A stretch of DNA of 64,000 nt, taken from Kribbella capetownensis (GTDB taxonomy: Bacteria > Actinomycetota > Actinomycetes > Propionibacteriales > Kribbellaceae). The DNA is taken from positions 62,001 through 126,000 of the forward strand of contig NZ_SJKD01000014.1 in NCBI RefSeq assembly GCF_004331485.1. Direction: 5' to 3'. Shown here in pieces: positions 34,936 through 44,676 of this stretch. Below the pieces are notes generated by a model. That model made no database searches. It saw only the letters and a list, made by a program, of their open reading frames with translations, and was not told the origin of the DNA. The first letter of the stretch is position 1; each line of letters starts with the position of its first letter. The position numbers and the translations under genes are program-made.

Positions 34936-35967
34936 ATGAGGTGGGCAGGTCAGCAAATCGATGTGGAGACCCCGGGGACGTTGCCGGGGCTCGGTTCGAT
35001 CGCGGGTCTGGTTCGGTCGGTGACGACGCCGGAGTTCCGCGGGATCACGTTCCACGAGGTGGTGGCCCGGTCGGCGCTGAACTCGGTGCCCGGGACGATG
35101 CTGCCGTTCAACTGGACGATCAACCCGTACCGCGGCTGCACGCACGCCTGCCGATACTGCTTCGCCCGACCGACACACCAGTATCTGGAGCTCGACCAGG
35201 GCGAAGACTTCGATCAGCAGATCGTGGTGAAGACGAACGTCGCGGACGTACTGCGGCGAGAACTCGCGCGACCGTCGTGGGCACACGAGCCAGTTGCCCT
35301 AGGCACCAATACCGACCCGTACCAGCGCGCCGAGGGCCGCTACCGATTGATGCCCGGGATCATCGAGGCGCTCGCAGGTTCGGGTACGCCGCTGTCCGTG
35401 CTGACCAAGGGCACGCTACTGCGGCGCGACCTCGATCTGCTGACGGCGGCCGCCGAACAGGTGCACGTCGGCGTCGCGATCTCCCTTGCACTGCTGGACG
35501 AGGATCTGCGGAAGACGCTCGAGCCCGGGGTACCGTCGGTCCGCGGACGGCTCGACCTGATCCGTGCGGTGCGCGAGGCCGGCTTGCCGTGCGGTGTGAT
35601 GGTCGCTCCGGTGCTGCCGTGGCTGACGGACTCGTCCGAGCAGTTGGATCATCTGTTCGCCGAGCTCGCCTCGGCCGGCGCGACCGGCGTCACGCCGCTC
35701 GTCCTTCACCTCCGGCCTGGGGTGAAGGAATGGTTCATGGGCTGGTTGGCGCGCGAGCATCCCCAGTTGGTCGGCCGCTACGAATCCCTCTACGGCCACG
35801 GCACCAACGCCTCCCCCAGCTACCGCAACGCCTTCGAATCCAAGGTCCGTCCCTTACTCAACAAGCACGGCTTCGGCCGTAGCTCGAGCCACCGGTCGCA
35901 CGAGTCGAGCCGCCCGCCCCGACGCACGGCCAAACGATCAGACAGCCAACAGGAGGCGCTGTTCTAG
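34936..35967 (+). CDS. Rv2578c-family radical SAM protein
   Basis: 343 residues. Radical SAM cluster motif CTHACRYC near residue 70 (C-x3-C-x2-C), preceded by NWTINPYRG; then TNTDPYQRAEGRYRLM and VHVGVAISLALLDEDL. It is of the SplB-like group known in mycobacteria as Rv2578c, whose gene also has a LexA box. The biochemical role is unknown; the SPL-like motif and SOS control suggest repair of DNA lesions or a damage-linked nucleic acid reaction. The C-terminal ~35 residues are basic and disordered. Confidence 0.92.
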   Translation: MRWAGQQIDVETPGTLPGLGSIAGLVRSVTTPEFRGITFHEVVARSALNSVPGTMLPFNWTINPYRGCTHACRYCFARPTHQYLELDQGEDFDQQIVVKTNVADVLRRELARPSWAHEPVALGTNTDPYQRAEGRYRLMPGIIEALAGSGTPLSVLTKGTLLRRDLDLLTAAAEQVHVGVAISLALLDEDLRKTLEPGVPSVRGRLDLIRAVREAGLPCGVMVAPVLPWLTDSSEQLDHLFAELASAGATGVTPLVLHLRPGVKEWFMGWLAREHPQLVGRYESLYGHGTNASPSYRNAFESKVRPLLNKHGFGRSSSHRSHESSRPPRRTAKRSDSQQEALF

Positions 35968-36025
35968 CCATCCCGGAGTGTGGCCGTGCGCCTCGCCGGG
36001 GCGGGCGGATTGAGATACTTCGGCG

Positions 36026-36550
36026 GTGGATGGTGAGGCGACGGGGGTTGGGGTGCGGCCGGACGTGCTGCTTGGGCAGGGAGCGCTGGCGGATGTTGCC
36101 GAATGGGTGTTGCGGCCGGCGGTGGTTGAGGACGTCGAGGTGATCGCGGACCTGCGGGCCGAGGTGATGCGTCCGGATCTGGAGCGCCTCGGGCGCTACG
36201 ACGAGCACCGGGTTCGGCAGCGCTTTCGCGACTCCTTCTCAGCGGAGTACACGTCGATCATCGTGGTCGATCACGAACTCGCCGGCTGCATCACCATCCG
36301 GCCCGCCGAAGACCGGCTCTGGCTCGAGCACTTCTATCTGGCTCCGCAACTTCAGGGCCGAGGGCTCGGGTCGGCAGTCTTGCGCAGATCACTGCAGCAG
36401 GCCGACGCCGAGGGTGAGACCGTGGCTCTGAATGTCTTGCAGGGCAGTGATGCGCGTCGCCTCTACGAGCGCCACGGATTCGTCCTGGAATCCGAGGACC
36501 CGATCGACGTCTTCATGATCCGCCCGCCAAGCACGCCCGCACACGCCTGA
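36026..36550 (+). CDS. GNAT family N-acetyltransferase
   Basis: 174 residues with WLEHFYLAPQLQGRGLGSAVLRR, the acetyl-CoA loop, and LNVLQGSDARRLYERHGFVLE near the end. The GTG at 36026 adds ~27 residues ahead of VLRPAVVEDVEVI, where the GNAT fold begins, so a later start is possible. The substrate is unknown. Probably monocistronic. Confidence 0.82.
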   Translation: MDGEATGVGVRPDVLLGQGALADVAEWVLRPAVVEDVEVIADLRAEVMRPDLERLGRYDEHRVRQRFRDSFSAEYTSIIVVDHELAGCITIRPAEDRLWLEHFYLAPQLQGRGLGSAVLRRSLQQADAEGETVALNVLQGSDARRLYERHGFVLESEDPIDVFMIRPPSTPAHA

Positions 36551-36594
36551 TCGGCAGACCTCCGGTCCACGCGGGTAGCGGACGCGTGGGGCTT

Positions 36595-37428
36595 TCAGCG
36601 GAAGGTGTTGGCGTTGGCGGCGGCCCATTCTCGGTAGGTGCGGGCGGGGCGGGCGAGGAGTTGGGGGACTGTGGGTTCGGGGGTCATGGGGTGTTCGGCC
36701 ATCATGCGGAAGCCGTCGAGGAGCCATTGGGCTGTTTCGGGGCCGATGAGTGGGGTTAGCCGGTCGAGGTAGGCCTGCGGGGGTAGCTCCTCGTACTTGA
36801 GTTCTCGGCCGATCGCCGCAGCAATCTGCGAGACCTGCTCGGGTGCGGTCAGGCCTTCAGGTCCACTCATCATCAGCTTCTGGCCGGTGTAGGACTCGTC
36901 GAGGAGTACGACGCGGGCGACCGCGGCGATGTCGCCGAGGTCGATCGGGGTCTGCACGGCACCGGCGTACGGGGTGCGGACCACGCCCGTGGACTTGATC
37001 GACTCGGCCCAGTCGAGCGTGTTGTTCATGAACTGGCCCGGTCGCAGGAACGTCCACTCGAATCCGCCCGCCTCGATCGCGCGCTCGATCCGGTGGTAGT
37101 GCCACGTCGACGGATCCCCCTGCGCCTCGTACTCCGCAGGTTCGCCGGACAGTACGACGACCCGCCGTACGCCGGCGTCCTGTGCGCACCGGACGAAGTC
37201 GTCGACGTACGCCGGAAGCGGCGCGAGATACACGGTGTCGACACCAGCCAAGGCGGCAGACAACGTCGCCGGCTTCCCCAGATATCCGCGAGCGACCTCG
37301 ACCCCATCGGGCAGCGCGGCTCGGATCGGATGGTTGGTGAGCGCCCGCACCGGAGCGCCCGCCGTCACCAGTTCGTCCACGAGCAGCCGCCCCACGCTCC
37401 CAGTCGCGCCAGTCACCAGGATGGTCAT
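36595..37428 (-). CDS. NmrA-like NAD(P)H-binding reductase
   Basis: 277 residues. Atypical short-chain dehydrogenase fold: ILVTGATGSVGRLLVDEL is the nucleotide-binding motif, followed by VDTVYLAPL, VVVLSG and FLRPGQFMNNTL, as in NmrA and quinone reductase QorB-type proteins. No catalytic Tyr-x3-Lys is seen. It is divergent from a TetR regulator whose start is 73 bases away, so that regulator probably represses it. The substrate is unknown. Confidence 0.87.
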   Translation of the reverse strand: MTILVTGATGSVGRLLVDELVTAGAPVRALTNHPIRAALPDGVEVARGYLGKPATLSAALAGVDTVYLAPLPAYVDDFVRCAQDAGVRRVVVLSGEPAEYEAQGDPSTWHYHRIERAIEAGGFEWTFLRPGQFMNNTLDWAESIKSTGVVRTPYAGAVQTPIDLGDIAAVARVVLLDESYTGQKLMMSGPEGLTAPEQVSQIAAAIGRELKYEELPPQAYLDRLTPLIGPETAQWLLDGFRMMAEHPMTPEPTVPQLLARPARTYREWAAANANTFR

Positions 37429-37501
37429 GCCGATCTCCTCACCTTCGGGACCAATTTCCGTAGGGTATACGAGAATTGTGCAGAGCGCCTATGGTTGGCC
37501 T

Positions 37502-38308
37502 GTGACGGAGCGGCGAAGCGGTGAGGGACAGCCAGAGCGGACCCTGGCGCTGCTGTGGCGGAACCACCGCAAGCCCACCGCAGACGGCACGCGGCCGACC
37601 GTCCTGCGCGGACGTGGTGCCGGGCGGCGGCCCTCGCTCGACGTGAACGGAGTCGTCGCGGCGGGGATCCGGCTGGCGGACACGCAAGGTCTGGCCGCCG
37701 CGTCGATGGGTGGGGTCGCGAAGGAGCTCAACGTCGGCACGATGACGCTCTACACCTACGTGCCCTCGAAGGAGGAGCTACTCGACCTGATGGTCGACCA
37801 GGTGCTGGGGGAACGCGAGCTCCCCGGCCCCGGCGCGCCCCGACCGGACGACTGGCGCGACCAAGTGGAGATGTACTCCGACCAGACGCGGCGGATGTTT
37901 CAGCGCCATCCCTGGCTGTCGCAGGTGTCCACGATCCGCCCGCCGGTGGGCCCGGGCATGCTGGCCGGCCGCGAGTACCTGCTGTCCGCGCTGCTGGAGA
38001 TCGGACTCACACCCCGCGGGACCAACCTCGCCGCGCTCGCCATCACGACGTACGTCGACTCGGCCGCTGGGCTGGAGGCGGAGAGTGAGCTGATCGAGCA
38101 GTCGACCGGTCAGACGAACGACGCCTGGTGGTACGAGCGCAACGACCTGTGGGAGACGTACTTCGACGTCGACCAGCATCCCGCGATGACGACGATCTGG
38201 AACGCGAACGGGTACCAGGGCACGACCCGCGAGGCCGCTACCGAGTCGTACCGCTACGGCCTGGACCGCCTCCTGGACGGCATCCAAGCGACGGTCCTCG
38301 AGAGCTGA
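37502..38308 (+). CDS. TetR/AcrR-family transcriptional regulator
   Basis: 268 residues. An HTH near 40-90 (IRLADTQGLAAASMGGVAKELNVGTMTLYTYVPSK region) and a C-terminal ligand domain of the tetracycline-repressor type. Two GTG starts in the same frame are possible, 37502 or 37478; the latter would allow a leaderless mRNA since TAGGGTATAC lies just upstream. Divergent from the NmrA-like reductase gene, which it probably controls. Confidence 0.87.
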   Translation: MTERRSGEGQPERTLALLWRNHRKPTADGTRPTVLRGRGAGRRPSLDVNGVVAAGIRLADTQGLAAASMGGVAKELNVGTMTLYTYVPSKEELLDLMVDQVLGERELPGPGAPRPDDWRDQVEMYSDQTRRMFQRHPWLSQVSTIRPPVGPGMLAGREYLLSALLEIGLTPRGTNLAALAITTYVDSAAGLEAESELIEQSTGQTNDAWWYERNDLWETYFDVDQHPAMTTIWNANGYQGTTREAATESYRYGLDRLLDGIQATVLES

Positions 38309-38309
38309 G

Positions 38310-40229
38310 TCAGCGACGCCGGAAGATGCCCCTTCGTTTCTTCGGCACCTCAACCGGCCGCTCGACCGGGCGCCCAGCCGGCTGCTCCGCCGAGGGCCCA
38401 GCGGGCTGATCTTCAGGAGCGTCGTCGTCTGCGGTGAGGATGTCGCGGGCCAGAGCCGCCACGTCCGGGTTGAGACCAGGCGTGGCGAGCGTGACGGTCG
38501 CAAGCGATCCTAGGATCGTCACCGGCCGCTCCCGCTGCGCCTCCACCGCAGCCAGCAAACGCCAACCCATCAACTCGGCGACATCAGCCCGCGCCGACGG
38601 GTCGACCCAAGCAGTCGTCGCCAACGCGAACAGAGCCGACTCAGTGATCCAGTCCTCCGGACCATAAGCGAGGTCGGCTAACACCTGTCGCCGAACCGAC
38701 TCCACCCAAGACTCGTCAGTCCGGTGATGAGCGATCCCCAGACAGGCCCACGTCTGTACAGCCCGGATCCACCCCGGCCAGTCACCCGCCGCTCCCGTCG
38801 GCGACGCCGGCGGATGCACCAGGACACCCAGCAGGTCTTCCAGCGGAGTGCTCGCCAACAGGACCGCATGGTCGTAAGCAGCCGGCACGCTCACCCACCC
38901 TGAACGAGCCCTGACGCCGGATGACTCACCGAAGTCGGCAACGCGAGCAATCGCAGCAGCGCCCTCCGCACCTGGCGGTGCGACCGCGGGTCGCGAGACG
39001 CTGCCGTCGTACTGCCAGACGACGGTCTCGATCGGCCGACATTGAGAACCCCGCAGAGACACCGGGAGTCGCGGATCCGGCGGCAGGATCTCGCTGACCG
39101 TCACCTCGGAGCCCGGCACTGCCAGGCCGAATGCGAGGAAGGCACTCGGCGGCTCGAGCGCGGACACAGTTAGCGATGCGCCACCCGCACTCACGGCCTC
39201 GGCAGCCAGCAATTGGTCGAGGACGTTGATCACAGCCTCGGTCGGGTCCGGGATGCCCGCGAGCCAGACCTGCCGTGACCGGTCGCTCAGCTCCGCGGCG
39301 TGCTGCTTCTCGTGGCTGCCCGGCTCCGCCAAGCGGAGCAGGTCAGCGATCGCGACGAGGTCGTCGACAGCACCGTCCCGCCGGAACAGCAGGCTGTGCC
39401 GCTCGACCAGTGAACAGTCGTGGACCGGATCGATCGCGAGGCTCCGCTCGGCCCACGAGATCCCCTCGTCCAGCCGGCCCGCATCGCCCAGCATCCCGGC
39501 GATGTCGGCGTACACGGCGACGTTGCCGGGCTGATACCTGAGTGCGCGTTCGAACGCGGCCAGGGCCTCATCCGTACGCCCCTGGCTCCGCAGGGCGTAG
39601 CCGACCGCGATGGCGGCGCGGTCGGTCGGTTCGACCCGTTCCGATTCGATCGCGTACGACGTTGCCTCGTCGAGCAATCCGAGTCGCCGGGTCAGCACCG
39701 ACGCCAGCCAGAGCAGGTTCCCGGAGTCTGCATGGACGGCGACGAGGCTCCGCACCAGTTGGACGTACGGCGCGAAGCCCGGGGCCAGCTCCTCCGGGCA
39801 GGGATCGGGGACGGCCTTGAGCAGCTGGACGAATACGTTCAGCAGCTCAGCCGGATCGAGTTTCGCGGCCAGCTCGGAGTCGAGCACCCACGGCACGTCG
39901 GCCCAGGCCATGCCCGGTTCGTACCCCTGGACCGAGACCAGCAGGCTGAGGGCTTCGGCGTACTCACCGTGGAAGGCGAGCGCGTGCGCCCGCGCCAGCG
40001 CAGTGCCGACGTACACCTCGCCGTCCACCGTCCACAGGTCGACGCCGCCGTCGGGATGGGACAGCAACATCGCCAGGACCGCATGTGCGTCCGGCAGCGA
40101 CGGTGCCGTCGCCAGCGCGTTCGCCACGTGGTCGGCCGCATGACCGACCTCGTTGTCGTCCAGCGCCAGCCGGGCCAGACTCAGTTCACCCTCGGCCGCC
40201 AGCCGCGGATCTCCCACCCCTTCGCTCAT
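38310..40229 (-). CDS. Large TPR-repeat protein, unknown
   Basis: 639 residues, no signal peptide or membrane segment. TPR-like helical repeats dominate the first ~330 residues (RLALDDNEVGHAADHVANAL, AVGYALRSQGRTDEALAAFE, AGMLGDAGRLDEGISWAERSL). The rest is less regular and ends with a basic tail (PKKRRGIFRRR). TPRs bind partner proteins; no enzymatic domain was found. It lies 59 bases behind guaA on the same strand and could be co-transcribed with it. Confidence 0.8.
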   Translation of the reverse strand: MSEGVGDPRLAAEGELSLARLALDDNEVGHAADHVANALATAPSLPDAHAVLAMLLSHPDGGVDLWTVDGEVYVGTALARAHALAFHGEYAEALSLLVSVQGYEPGMAWADVPWVLDSELAAKLDPAELLNVFVQLLKAVPDPCPEELAPGFAPYVQLVRSLVAVHADSGNLLWLASVLTRRLGLLDEATSYAIESERVEPTDRAAIAVGYALRSQGRTDEALAAFERALRYQPGNVAVYADIAGMLGDAGRLDEGISWAERSLAIDPVHDCSLVERHSLLFRRDGAVDDLVAIADLLRLAEPGSHEKQHAAELSDRSRQVWLAGIPDPTEAVINVLDQLLAAEAVSAGGASLTVSALEPPSAFLAFGLAVPGSEVTVSEILPPDPRLPVSLRGSQCRPIETVVWQYDGSVSRPAVAPPGAEGAAAIARVADFGESSGVRARSGWVSVPAAYDHAVLLASTPLEDLLGVLVHPPASPTGAAGDWPGWIRAVQTWACLGIAHHRTDESWVESVRRQVLADLAYGPEDWITESALFALATTAWVDPSARADVAELMGWRLLAAVEAQRERPVTILGSLATVTLATPGLNPDVAALARDILTADDDAPEDQPAGPSAEQPAGRPVERPVEVPKKRRGIFRRR

Positions 40230-40288
40230 CGCGCCAGTATTGCGGCCGGAAGGTCACTCCAAGCCGCAGTAGGCGTGGGGCTGCCGGG

Positions 40289-41845
40289 TCACTCCCACTC
40301 GATGGTGCCGGGCGGCTTGCTGGTGATGTCGACAGTGACGCGGTTGATCTCGTCGACCTCGTTGGTGATCCGGGTCGAGATCCGCTCCAGTACGTCGTAC
40401 GGCAGGCGGGCCCAGTCGGCCGTCATCGCGTCCTCGCTGGTGACGGGACGCAGTACGACGGGGTGCCCGTAGGTGCGGCCGTCACCCTGGACGCCGACCG
40501 AACGGACATCGGCCAGCAGCACCACCGGGAACTGCCAGATCTCGCGGTCCAGGCCGGCCGCGGTCAGCTCGGTGCGGGCGATCAGGTCGGCCGCGCGCAG
40601 GATGTCCAGGCGCTCCTTGGTGACCTCGCCGATGATCCGGATGCTCAGGCCGGGGCCAGGGAACGGGTGCCGGTAGACCATGGTCTCGGGCAGACCGACG
40701 GCCAGGCCGAGCTCGCGGACCTCGTCCTTGAACAGCGTCCGCAGCGGCTCGATCAGGCTGAACTGCAGGTCGTCCGGCAGACCGCCGACGTTGTGGTGCG
40801 ACTTGATGTTCGCCGCACCCGCACCGCCGCCGGACTCGACCACGTCCGGGTAGAGCGTGCCCTGAACCAGGAACTCGATGTGCCGCTCGGCGTCCACCTT
40901 GCGCGCGGTCGCCTCGAAGGTCCGGATGAACTCCCGGCCGACGATCTTCCGCTTCTGCTCCGGATCGGTCACTCCGGCCAGCGCCGACAGGAACTGGTCC
41001 TCGGCGTCGACCACCTCGAGCCGGATCCCGGTCGCGGCGACGAAGTCCTTCTCGATCTGCTCCGACTCACCCGACCGCTGGAGACCGTGGTCGACGTACA
41101 CGCAGGTCAACTGGTCGCCGATCGCCTTGTGCACCAGGGCCGCGGCGACCGCGGAGTCGACACCGCCGGACAGCGCGCACAGCACCTGCTTGTCGCCAAC
41201 CTGCTGCCGGATCAGCTCGACCTGCTCGTCGACCACATTCGTCGTGGTCCAGTCGCCCGAGCAACCCGCGATGTCGTAGAGGAAGTGCTCCAGCACGGCC
41301 TGCCCGGCCTGCGAGTGCAGCACCTCCGGGTGCCACTGCACGCCGGCCAGCCGCCGGTCCAGGTCCTCGAACGCCGCCACGGGCGCGCCGTCGGAGGCCG
41401 CGAGTACGGCGAACCCTGCGGGCGGGGCGTGCACCGCGTCACCGTGGGACATCCAGACGTTGAGATCCTCGGGGATCCCGGCCAGCAGTGTCCCGGCCGA
41501 GCTCACCGTCACCGGCGTACGACCGAACTCGCGCAGCCCGGTCCGGCGCACCTCGCCGCCGAGCGTCTGCGCCATCGCCTGGAAGCCGTAGCAGATCCCG
41601 AACGCCGGTACGCCGGCCTCGAACAGCCCGGACTCGACCCGCGGCGCGCTCTCGGCGTACACCGACTGCGGACCGCCGGACAGGATGATCGCCTTCGGCC
41701 CCCGCGCCAGCATCTCCTCGACCGGAATCGAGTGCGGCACGATCTCGGAGTACACCTTGGCCTCACGGACGCGGCGCGCGATCAACTGCGCGTACTGCGC
41801 CCCGAAGTCGACGACCAGGACCAACTCATGCTCAGTCACCTGCAA
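40289..41845 (-). CDS. guaA: GMP synthase (glutamine-hydrolysing)
   Basis: 518 residues, full length. The glutaminase domain has the nucleophile in FGICYGFQAM near Cys84 and His-x-Glu in VQWHPEVLHS. The ATP pyrophosphatase domain has the PP-loop ALSGGVDSAVAA near 225, and the dimerisation domain ends in SKPPGTIEWE. It converts XMP to GMP with glutamine and ATP, completing the pathway begun by GuaB2 further right in this window. Its start is only 16 bases behind the P450 gene that closes the biotin operon. Confidence 0.98.
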   Translation of the reverse strand: MQVTEHELVLVVDFGAQYAQLIARRVREAKVYSEIVPHSIPVEEMLARGPKAIILSGGPQSVYAESAPRVESGLFEAGVPAFGICYGFQAMAQTLGGEVRRTGLREFGRTPVTVSSAGTLLAGIPEDLNVWMSHGDAVHAPPAGFAVLAASDGAPVAAFEDLDRRLAGVQWHPEVLHSQAGQAVLEHFLYDIAGCSGDWTTTNVVDEQVELIRQQVGDKQVLCALSGGVDSAVAAALVHKAIGDQLTCVYVDHGLQRSGESEQIEKDFVAATGIRLEVVDAEDQFLSALAGVTDPEQKRKIVGREFIRTFEATARKVDAERHIEFLVQGTLYPDVVESGGGAGAANIKSHHNVGGLPDDLQFSLIEPLRTLFKDEVRELGLAVGLPETMVYRHPFPGPGLSIRIIGEVTKERLDILRAADLIARTELTAAGLDREIWQFPVVLLADVRSVGVQGDGRTYGHPVVLRPVTSEDAMTADWARLPYDVLERISTRITNEVDEINRVTVDITSKPPGTIEWE

Positions 41846-41861
41846 AGGGTATCGGTGCAGG

Positions 41862-42905
41862 TCAGCCGGGCTGTAATCCGACCAGCAACCGTTTCGGCGC
41901 GCGGAACGACAGCAGCGCGATCATCGGCGGCTCCTCGACCAGCCTGACCGTGGCCAGCAGGTCCGCCGCACACTCCAGCGCCACTCTCGCCTCCAGCCGA
42001 GCCAGCCCGGCGCCCAGGCACCGGTGGATCCCGGCCCCGAACGCCAGATCCGCCGGCCCACCGTGTCCAGACAAGCCCAGCAGCACCGGCGCTCCCGCCG
42101 GAAGCTCAACGTCGCCGATCGCGGCAGGTCTGGAGGTGATCCGCCGCCACGTCGGCACCGACGAGGCCTCCCGCAGCACCTCCTCCACAACATCTGCCGG
42201 ACGCCTGCCGATCGTGCGATGGAGGGCAGTGGAGATCAGTTGGGTGGTGGTCTCCTGGCCCGCGATCAGCAGGAAGTACGCGACCGCGCACACTTCCTCA
42301 TCGGTCAGCCCCAGCCGGACCAGTACGCCGAACAGGTCGTCCTCAGCCGCCTGGACGACCCGCTTCCTCAGCCAGCCGTAGAACTCCGCGGCACTGTGCG
42401 CGAGTTCCAGCTGCCGGTCCTCGTCGGGCCAACCCCAGAACAGCTCGAGCGAATCCAGACTCCACGCCTTCAACGCCGGTACGTCGACATCTGCCAGCCC
42501 GAGCATGTCGAGCACGACCAACGCGGGCGGCTCCGCGGCGATTGCCTGCACGAGATCCACCTGCTCACCCTCGGCGAGGGCTGTGGTCGCAGCAGCCACC
42601 CGCGCAGCTGTCAGCTCCCGGGCGAGGGGCTCGACGCCGGCCACTCGTGCCGGGCTGAAGAAGCGAGCGACCGCGGCCCGGATCGGGCGGTGCGACTCCC
42701 CCGCGTTGTTGGCCAACGTCGGCGGCAACGCGAACCCGACCGCCGACAGCACCCGCAACGCCTTCACGGACAGCGGTGTGTGCGCCAGTACGGCGTTGTC
42801 CGGCCGGAACGTCGCCGGATCCAGCAGCACCTCACGCGCCTCAGTCGGATTGTCGACAATCCAGTACCCGAGCTCCCCGTCGTACCGCGCCGGGCAACCG
42901 CTCAT
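41862..42905 (-). CDS. Cytochrome P450 in the biotin operon
   Basis: 347 residues, ~50 shorter than most bacterial P450s, missing the first beta strands. I-helix AGQETTTQL (acid-alcohol pair), K-helix EEVLREAS (E-x-x-R) and the heme loop FGAGIHRCLGAG with the cysteine ligand are intact. The start overlaps the bioD stop (ATGA), so it belongs to the biotin operon. B. subtilis BioI is a P450 that makes pimelate by cleaving acyl-ACP; this one is in the same context and no bioC, bioH or bioW gene is seen here. Whether it makes the pimelate chain or acts on something else is inference. Confidence 0.9.
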   Translation of the reverse strand: MSGCPARYDGELGYWIVDNPTEAREVLLDPATFRPDNAVLAHTPLSVKALRVLSAVGFALPPTLANNAGESHRPIRAAVARFFSPARVAGVEPLARELTAARVAAATTALAEGEQVDLVQAIAAEPPALVVLDMLGLADVDVPALKAWSLDSLELFWGWPDEDRQLELAHSAAEFYGWLRKRVVQAAEDDLFGVLVRLGLTDEEVCAVAYFLLIAGQETTTQLISTALHRTIGRRPADVVEEVLREASSVPTWRRITSRPAAIGDVELPAGAPVLLGLSGHGGPADLAFGAGIHRCLGAGLARLEARVALECAADLLATVRLVEEPPMIALLSFRAPKRLLVGLQPG

Positions 42906-43558
42906 CCGAACCAGCCGGGCGCCGCGGCCAGGAACGCCTCCCGGTCCAGTCGCCCTGCGCCGGCCGGGATCCGTCCGATCACCGGCACTCCGGTGGTCAC
43001 TGGAAGGTCCTCCAGGTTGCACTGCTCGGCCAGATCAGGCTCCGCAGGCCAGGACCCGATGATCAGCCCGTCGATGGGAAGGTTGCGGCTCCGGAGTGCC
43101 TCGACCGTCAGACCGGTGTGATTCAGCGTGCCCAAGCCCGAGCGTGCAACCACCACAAACGTGAACGGCGCCGTGAGGTGGGTCGCCAGGTCGGACAGGT
43201 CGTTTCCGTCCCCGTCGAGCCCGACCAACAGACCACCGGCGCCTTCCACCAGCACGCTGTCGTGCGAGCGGGCGAGGTCGTCGATGGACTTGGCCTGCGA
43301 CTCCACGGATGGGAGGGGCACCCGGGCCCGGCGGGCTGCCGTCGTCGGAGCGAGCGGATCGCGCAGGCGGATGCCCTCGTGCAACTCCGTGAGCCCGGTC
43401 AGCCGGCGTACCTCAGCCAGGTCGCCTGGCTCATCCGGCCCCACACCGGTCTGAGCAGGCTTGACCACGGCAACGGTCCCAGTTGCCCGGGCTGCCAGCG
43501 CGGCGGTGGCGATGGTCTTCCCTACTTCTGTGTCCGTGCCGGTGACGAGGATGATCAC
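42902..43558 (-). CDS. bioD: Dethiobiotin synthetase
   Basis: 218 residues. P-loop VTGTDTEVGKTIATAAL at the start, VVKPAQTGVG, ESQAKSIDDL and LVEGAGGLLVGLD, then PVIGRIPAGAG. It carboxylates 7,8-diaminopelargonate with ATP to dethiobiotin. The GTG start overlaps the bioF stop; upstream open frame is a bioF shadow. It is slightly short (~225-230 usual). Confidence 0.95.
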   Translation of the reverse strand: MIILVTGTDTEVGKTIATAALAARATGTVAVVKPAQTGVGPDEPGDLAEVRRLTGLTELHEGIRLRDPLAPTTAARRARVPLPSVESQAKSIDDLARSHDSVLVEGAGGLLVGLDGDGNDLSDLATHLTAPFTFVVVARSGLGTLNHTGLTVEALRSRNLPIDGLIIGSWPAEPDLAEQCNLEDLPVTTGVPVIGRIPAGAGRLDREAFLAAAPGWFG

Positions 43559-44676
43559 GAGACCTGGCCGATCGCGGCGAGGACGACGGTGCATGCGCGA
43601 TCCAGATCCTCGTCGGACAAGCCGGCGTGGGCGGTAAGGCGGAGGCGGCTGATCCCGTCGGGGACGGTCGGCGGCCGGAAGCTCCCTACGCGTACGCCGT
43701 TCTCCAGACAGAGCTCGGCGGCACGGACCGCCTCGCGCGGACCCGGCATCGGGACCGACACGACCGCACCGGACGAGGGCGGCACACCACAAGCCAACGC
43801 CAACCGGGCCGCTGCAGAATGGATCGCGGCGGGCCGATCGGGCTCGTCCTGAAGCACCCGGAGAGCAGCAAGCGCAGCAGCACACGCAGCCGGATTCAGA
43901 CCCGTGTCGTAGATGAACGGCCGCGACCGGTTGATCAAATGGTCGCGAAGAAGCGCAGGCCCAAGGACGACGCCCCCTTGCGCGGCGAGCGCCTTGGACA
44001 GCGTCATCGTGACGATCACATGCTCGAGACCAGCCAACCCAGCCGCATGGACCGAACCACGACCGCCACCAGTCACCCCGAGCCCATGCGCCTCATCCAC
44101 CAGCAGTACGGCGTCCTGCTCGCGAGCGACCGCAGCCAACTCGATCAACGGCGCCTCATCGCTGAGCACACTGAACACGGACTCGGTCAGCACCAACGCA
44201 TGCGGTTCGTTGCGCTCGGCAAGCACCTTGCCGACCGCGTCCACATCATTGTGCGGAACAACCTCGACCCGTGACCGCGACAGCCGGCTGCCATCGATGA
44301 GCGATGCGTGCACGTGATCGTCCGACACCACGAGCGTTCCCGGACCACCGAGCGCCGTGACCACACCGAGGTTGGCGAGATAGCCCGATGAGAACACGAG
44401 CGCAGTCTCCTGGCCGACGTACGTCGCCAGCGACGACTCGAGTTCGTCGTGCAGGGCCGTCGTACCGGTGACCAAGCGCGAGGCTGTCGATCCGGTGCCC
44501 CACTGGCAGACGGCGTCGGCCGCGGCCTCGATCACGCGCGGATCGGACGCCAGGCCGAGGTAGTCGTTGCCCGCGAGATCGATCAGCCGCTCGTCGGCGG
44601 CGCGAACCCGGAGCCGGCGGGTCAGACCGCGCGCCTCCAACGCAGCGGCCTTCGGGCCGAGCCAGTCCTCGAGCAT
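43555..44676 (-). CDS. bioF: 8-amino-7-oxononanoate synthase
   Basis: 373 residues. PLP enzyme of the alpha-oxoamine synthase family: DLAGNDYLGLASD, GTGSTASRLVTGTT, FSSGYLANLG, VDEAHGLGVTG and the PLP lysine in TMTLSKALAAQGG. It joins pimeloyl-thioester and alanine. The ATG at 44676 overlaps the bioA stop (ATGA). Confidence 0.96.
   Translation of the reverse strand: MLEDWLGPKAAALEARGLTRRLRVRAADERLIDLAGNDYLGLASDPRVIEAAADAVCQWGTGSTASRLVTGTTALHDELESSLATYVGQETALVFSSGYLANLGVVTALGGPGTLVVSDDHVHASLIDGSRLSRSRVEVVPHNDVDAVGKVLAERNEPHALVLTESVFSVLSDEAPLIELAAVAREQDAVLLVDEAHGLGVTGGGRGSVHAAGLAGLEHVIVTMTLSKALAAQGGVVLGPALLRDHLINRSRPFIYDTGLNPAACAAALAALRVLQDEPDRPAAIHSAAARLALACGVPPSSGAVVSVPMPGPREAVRAAELCLENGVRVGSFRPPTVPDGISRLRLTAHAGLSDEDLDRACTVVLAAIGQVS

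Noticed and set aside
33601..35286. Long - strand open frame across map, the APH gene and the radical SAM gene
   Set aside because: Spans three well-supported genes on the other strand and has shadow composition.
40085..41947. Long + strand open frame opposite guaA
   Set aside because: Antisense shadow of guaA; no family similarity.
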